From the NCBI GenBank assembly GCA_903897985.1, contig CAIUDS010000814.1, positions 1 through 7,824 of the forward strand: DNA of 7,824 nt, given 5' to 3'. Made by a program: the position numbers and the translations under genes. The stretch is from an uncultured delta proteobacterium. GTDB lineage: Bacteria > RBG-13-61-14 > DRUE01. The notes under the pieces were generated by a model, which was not told where the DNA came from, did no database searches, and saw nothing but the letters and a program-made list of their open reading frames with translations. The number at the start of each line of letters is the position of its first letter. Position 1 is the first letter of the stretch. Positions 7,093-7,824 of this stretch are shown here, piece by piece.

Positions 7093-7110
7093 GCGGCGGC
7101 TGGCCGCCGC
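7093..7110. repeat. GC-rich REP-like hairpin
   Basis: GCGGCGG (7093-7099) and CCGCCGC (7104-7110) form a perfect 7-bp stem around CTGG, followed by TTT. The flanking GGGAGT and CTTTCC resemble a palindrome I recall as dispersed in some bacterial genomes. It lies inside the inverted-repeat element. Confidence 0.5.
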
Positions 7111-7162
7111 TTTCCGCCCGAACCTCCGGGCAGAGGCTTGACTCCGGAGCATCTTCTCCTTC

Positions 7163-7182
7163 CGCCCGGTCAAGCCCGGGCG
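7163..7182. repeat. Short hairpin inside the inverted-repeat element
   Basis: CGCCCGG (7163-7169) pairs perfectly with CCGGGCG (7176-7182) around a TCAAGC loop. No T-run follows, so it is not a terminator. Confidence 0.4.
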
Positions 7183-7303
7183 AACCCAAAGCGGTCTCAA
7201 GCGACGGCTCGACTGTCTTCGACCCCGAGGCTCAGACCCGAAGGGAGCTCGCCGAAGTCCGCACTCCCAAGCGTTCCGCCCGCAAAAGCCCCGGCCGAAA
7301 TCT

Positions 7304-7341
7304 CTCAATCTGGTATTCTGGTACCAGAATACCAGATTGAG
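7304..7341. repeat. Perfect 38-bp palindrome, operator-like
   Basis: CTCAATCTGGTATTCTGGT (7304-7322) is followed immediately by its exact reverse complement (7323-7341), with no spacer and a central GGTACC. Each half contains TCTGGTA and TTCTGGTA, so TCTGGTA-like units repeat within each arm. The dense symmetry is like a binding site for dimeric or tetrameric regulators, for example ribbon-helix-helix antitoxins. No regulator gene is adjacent, so that role is a guess. It lies 29 bp inside the right terminal repeat of the 7042-7390 element. Confidence 0.75.
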
Positions 7342-7461
7342 CGGAGGGCTTGATGGGCAAGGGCTTTATCAAAAAGGGTTAGACGGTCAGTTCGAGCCGC
7401 TTGTCCACCCCCAGTTTTTATTTTTTATTTGACCAGTATCTGTAAAATATGATACCTATAG

Positions 7462-7626
7462 GACCTGAAGCCAGAAACGCCGGAAGAGGTAAAGCGGTGG
7501 TTTTGGGAAGAGGCCGCGGAATTGATGCCGGTCTCCGGGGGCGCGGTGAGCCTCCGGAAGAACCGTTGCATCCGCAAGAACTGCCAGCTTTGCGGGAAAG
7601 CCGGGATTTTGCCCGGGGGGTTTTGA
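7462..7626 (+). pseudogene. Cys-rich zinc-ribbon-like fragment (DUF6788-like), broken
   Basis: This 54-codon open stretch follows a TAG at 7459 and ends at TGA 7624-7626. It has no good start or ribosome site at its beginning; the only ATG is at 7525. It reads as a charged helix with P-E-T-P-E-E-V-K-R-W-F-W-E-E, then an E-L-M-P-V hinge and S-L-R-K-N-R-C-I-R-K-N-C-Q-L-C-G. The C-x4-C-x2-C spacing after a G-x-V-S-L-R stretch resembles the short domain called DUF6788 that I recall next to some transposases. The expected continuation (G-x-x-H-P/G, then aromatic strand residues) is absent, because the frame ends and a different frame takes over near 7604. It is probably a remnant. The family match is from memory and uncertain. 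Confidence 0.35.
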
Positions 7627-7824
7627 TCCGACCAAGCGTGGGAGCGCCCAAGCCCTGGTTTCCGGGGTTCCGTATTCCGGACGGGTGTTGCCGCTCTCTT
7701 GTTACACCTTTTCCGGAAGGCTGCTCCGGGCTTTTTGCCTCGCCGATATTTTGTGCCGGTTGCTGGGGGAAAGCGAATTGGCGGCAGAAGCCCGCCGAGG
7801 CTTTGAGCTCCCGCGCAAATTCCC
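7604..7824 (+). pseudogene. Transposase-like fragment, continues beyond the window
   Basis: From about 7604 a + strand frame, different from that of the Cys-rich fragment, stays open to the window edge. It is open back to a TGA at 7547, but has protein-like content only from about 7604. It reads D-P-T-K-R-G-S-A-Q, then A-L-V-S-G-V-P-Y-S-G-R-V-L-P-L-S, and later L-A-D-I-L-C-R-L-L-G and R-G-F-E-L-P-R-K-F. This resembles the core of DDE transposases, where D-x-T-K opens the catalytic region, a G-R-x-x-P-L strand follows, and D-R-G-F carries the second Asp; here the position before R-G-F is Arg instead. There is no start codon or ribosome site of its own. It is most likely part of a decayed insertion sequence fused to the preceding fragment by deletion or frameshift. 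The assignment rests on motif resemblance alone. Confidence 0.4.

Larger units (their letters stand above)
7042..7390. mobile_element. MITE-like non-autonomous element with 20-bp terminal inverted repeats
   Basis: Bases 7042-7061 (beginning CTGACCGTCTAAC) are the reverse complement of 7371-7390 with one mismatch in 20, bounding 349 bp without a credible gene. A nested perfect 13-bp inverted repeat, CTTGGGAGTGCGG at 7084-7096 and CCGCACTCCCAAG at 7259-7271, lies inside. So do three copies of TTCCGCCCG (7112, 7160, 7274), hairpins at 7093-7110 and 7163-7182, and the perfect palindrome at 7304-7341. Terminal inverted repeats with a short, structured, non-coding interior fit a miniature inverted-repeat element moved by a transposase encoded elsewhere. 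No target-site duplication was found directly outside the repeats, so it could instead be a folded regulatory or RNA element. Its repeats were not found around the IS4 remnant. Confidence 0.5.

Noticed and set aside
7035..7340. Overlapping open frames on both strands inside the inverted-repeat element
   Set aside because: Their products are Arg/Ser/Pro-rich with no recognisable motif, and they run through hairpins and inverted repeats, as expected of GC-rich non-coding DNA.
7038..7401. GCCGCT at 7038-7043 and 7396-7401 as a target-site duplication of the 349-bp element
   Set aside because: One copy overlaps the terminal repeat by 2 bp and the other lies 5 bp outside it, so they are not in register.
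7429..7457. Promoter with TTGACC in the AT-rich patch before 7462
   Set aside because: No good -10 box lies at 16-18 bp; TATGAT is only 13 bp away. The reading frame it would serve is broken.
7418..7651. 77-codon - strand open frame near the right edge
   Set aside because: It is opposite more protein-like + strand sequence and is Arg/Pro/Ser-rich with no motif.

Overview
The window reads as a chromosomal segment of a GC-rich, double-membraned bacterium that I cannot place taxonomically. Two exported proteins carry lipoprotein signal peptides. Two GC-rich palindromes (5725-5741 and 7093-7110) look like the kinds I recall as dispersed in PVC-group and related genomes, but that is only a weak hint.

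Layout. From 1 to 5702 the DNA is densely coding on the + strand. It holds the 3' part of an RCC1-repeat protein gene (gene A), a complete paralogue of it (gene B, 754 aa, lipoprotein, 14 RCC1 repeats), and a 481-aa lipoprotein with a small Cys-rich beta-sandwich-like domain followed by seven kelch-type repeats (gene C). All three products are predicted to be beta-propellers outside the cytoplasm. The A-B and B-C gaps each begin with a gap-free 104-bp cassette: stop codon, intrinsic terminator, then a TTGCAA-17-TAATCT-type promoter. Each gene is therefore probably its own transcription unit, with B and C driven by nearly the same promoter. The cassette differs between copies at 10 of 104 positions by eye, while the adjacent 48 coding bases differ at 15, so the non-coding DNA is better conserved than the coding DNA beside it.

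From 5703 to the end I see no intact gene. This stretch holds a decayed IS4-type transposase on the - strand (5' truncated and frameshifted), about 460 bp of non-coding DNA with small repeats, and a 349-bp MITE-like element bounded by 20-bp terminal inverted repeats. That element contains a perfect 38-bp palindrome and several hairpins. Last comes another broken stretch on the + strand: a Cys-rich fragment and a transposase-like fragment in different frames, running off the edge.

Together, the left two-thirds is a small family of surface or periplasmic propeller lipoproteins growing by tandem duplication and sharing expression signals. The right third is a mobile-element graveyard. No tRNA, rRNA, CRISPR array or recognisable riboswitch was seen. 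The strongest candidates for something new are the shared promoter-terminator cassette with its propeller lipoprotein family, and the 7042-7390 inverted-repeat element with its palindrome.
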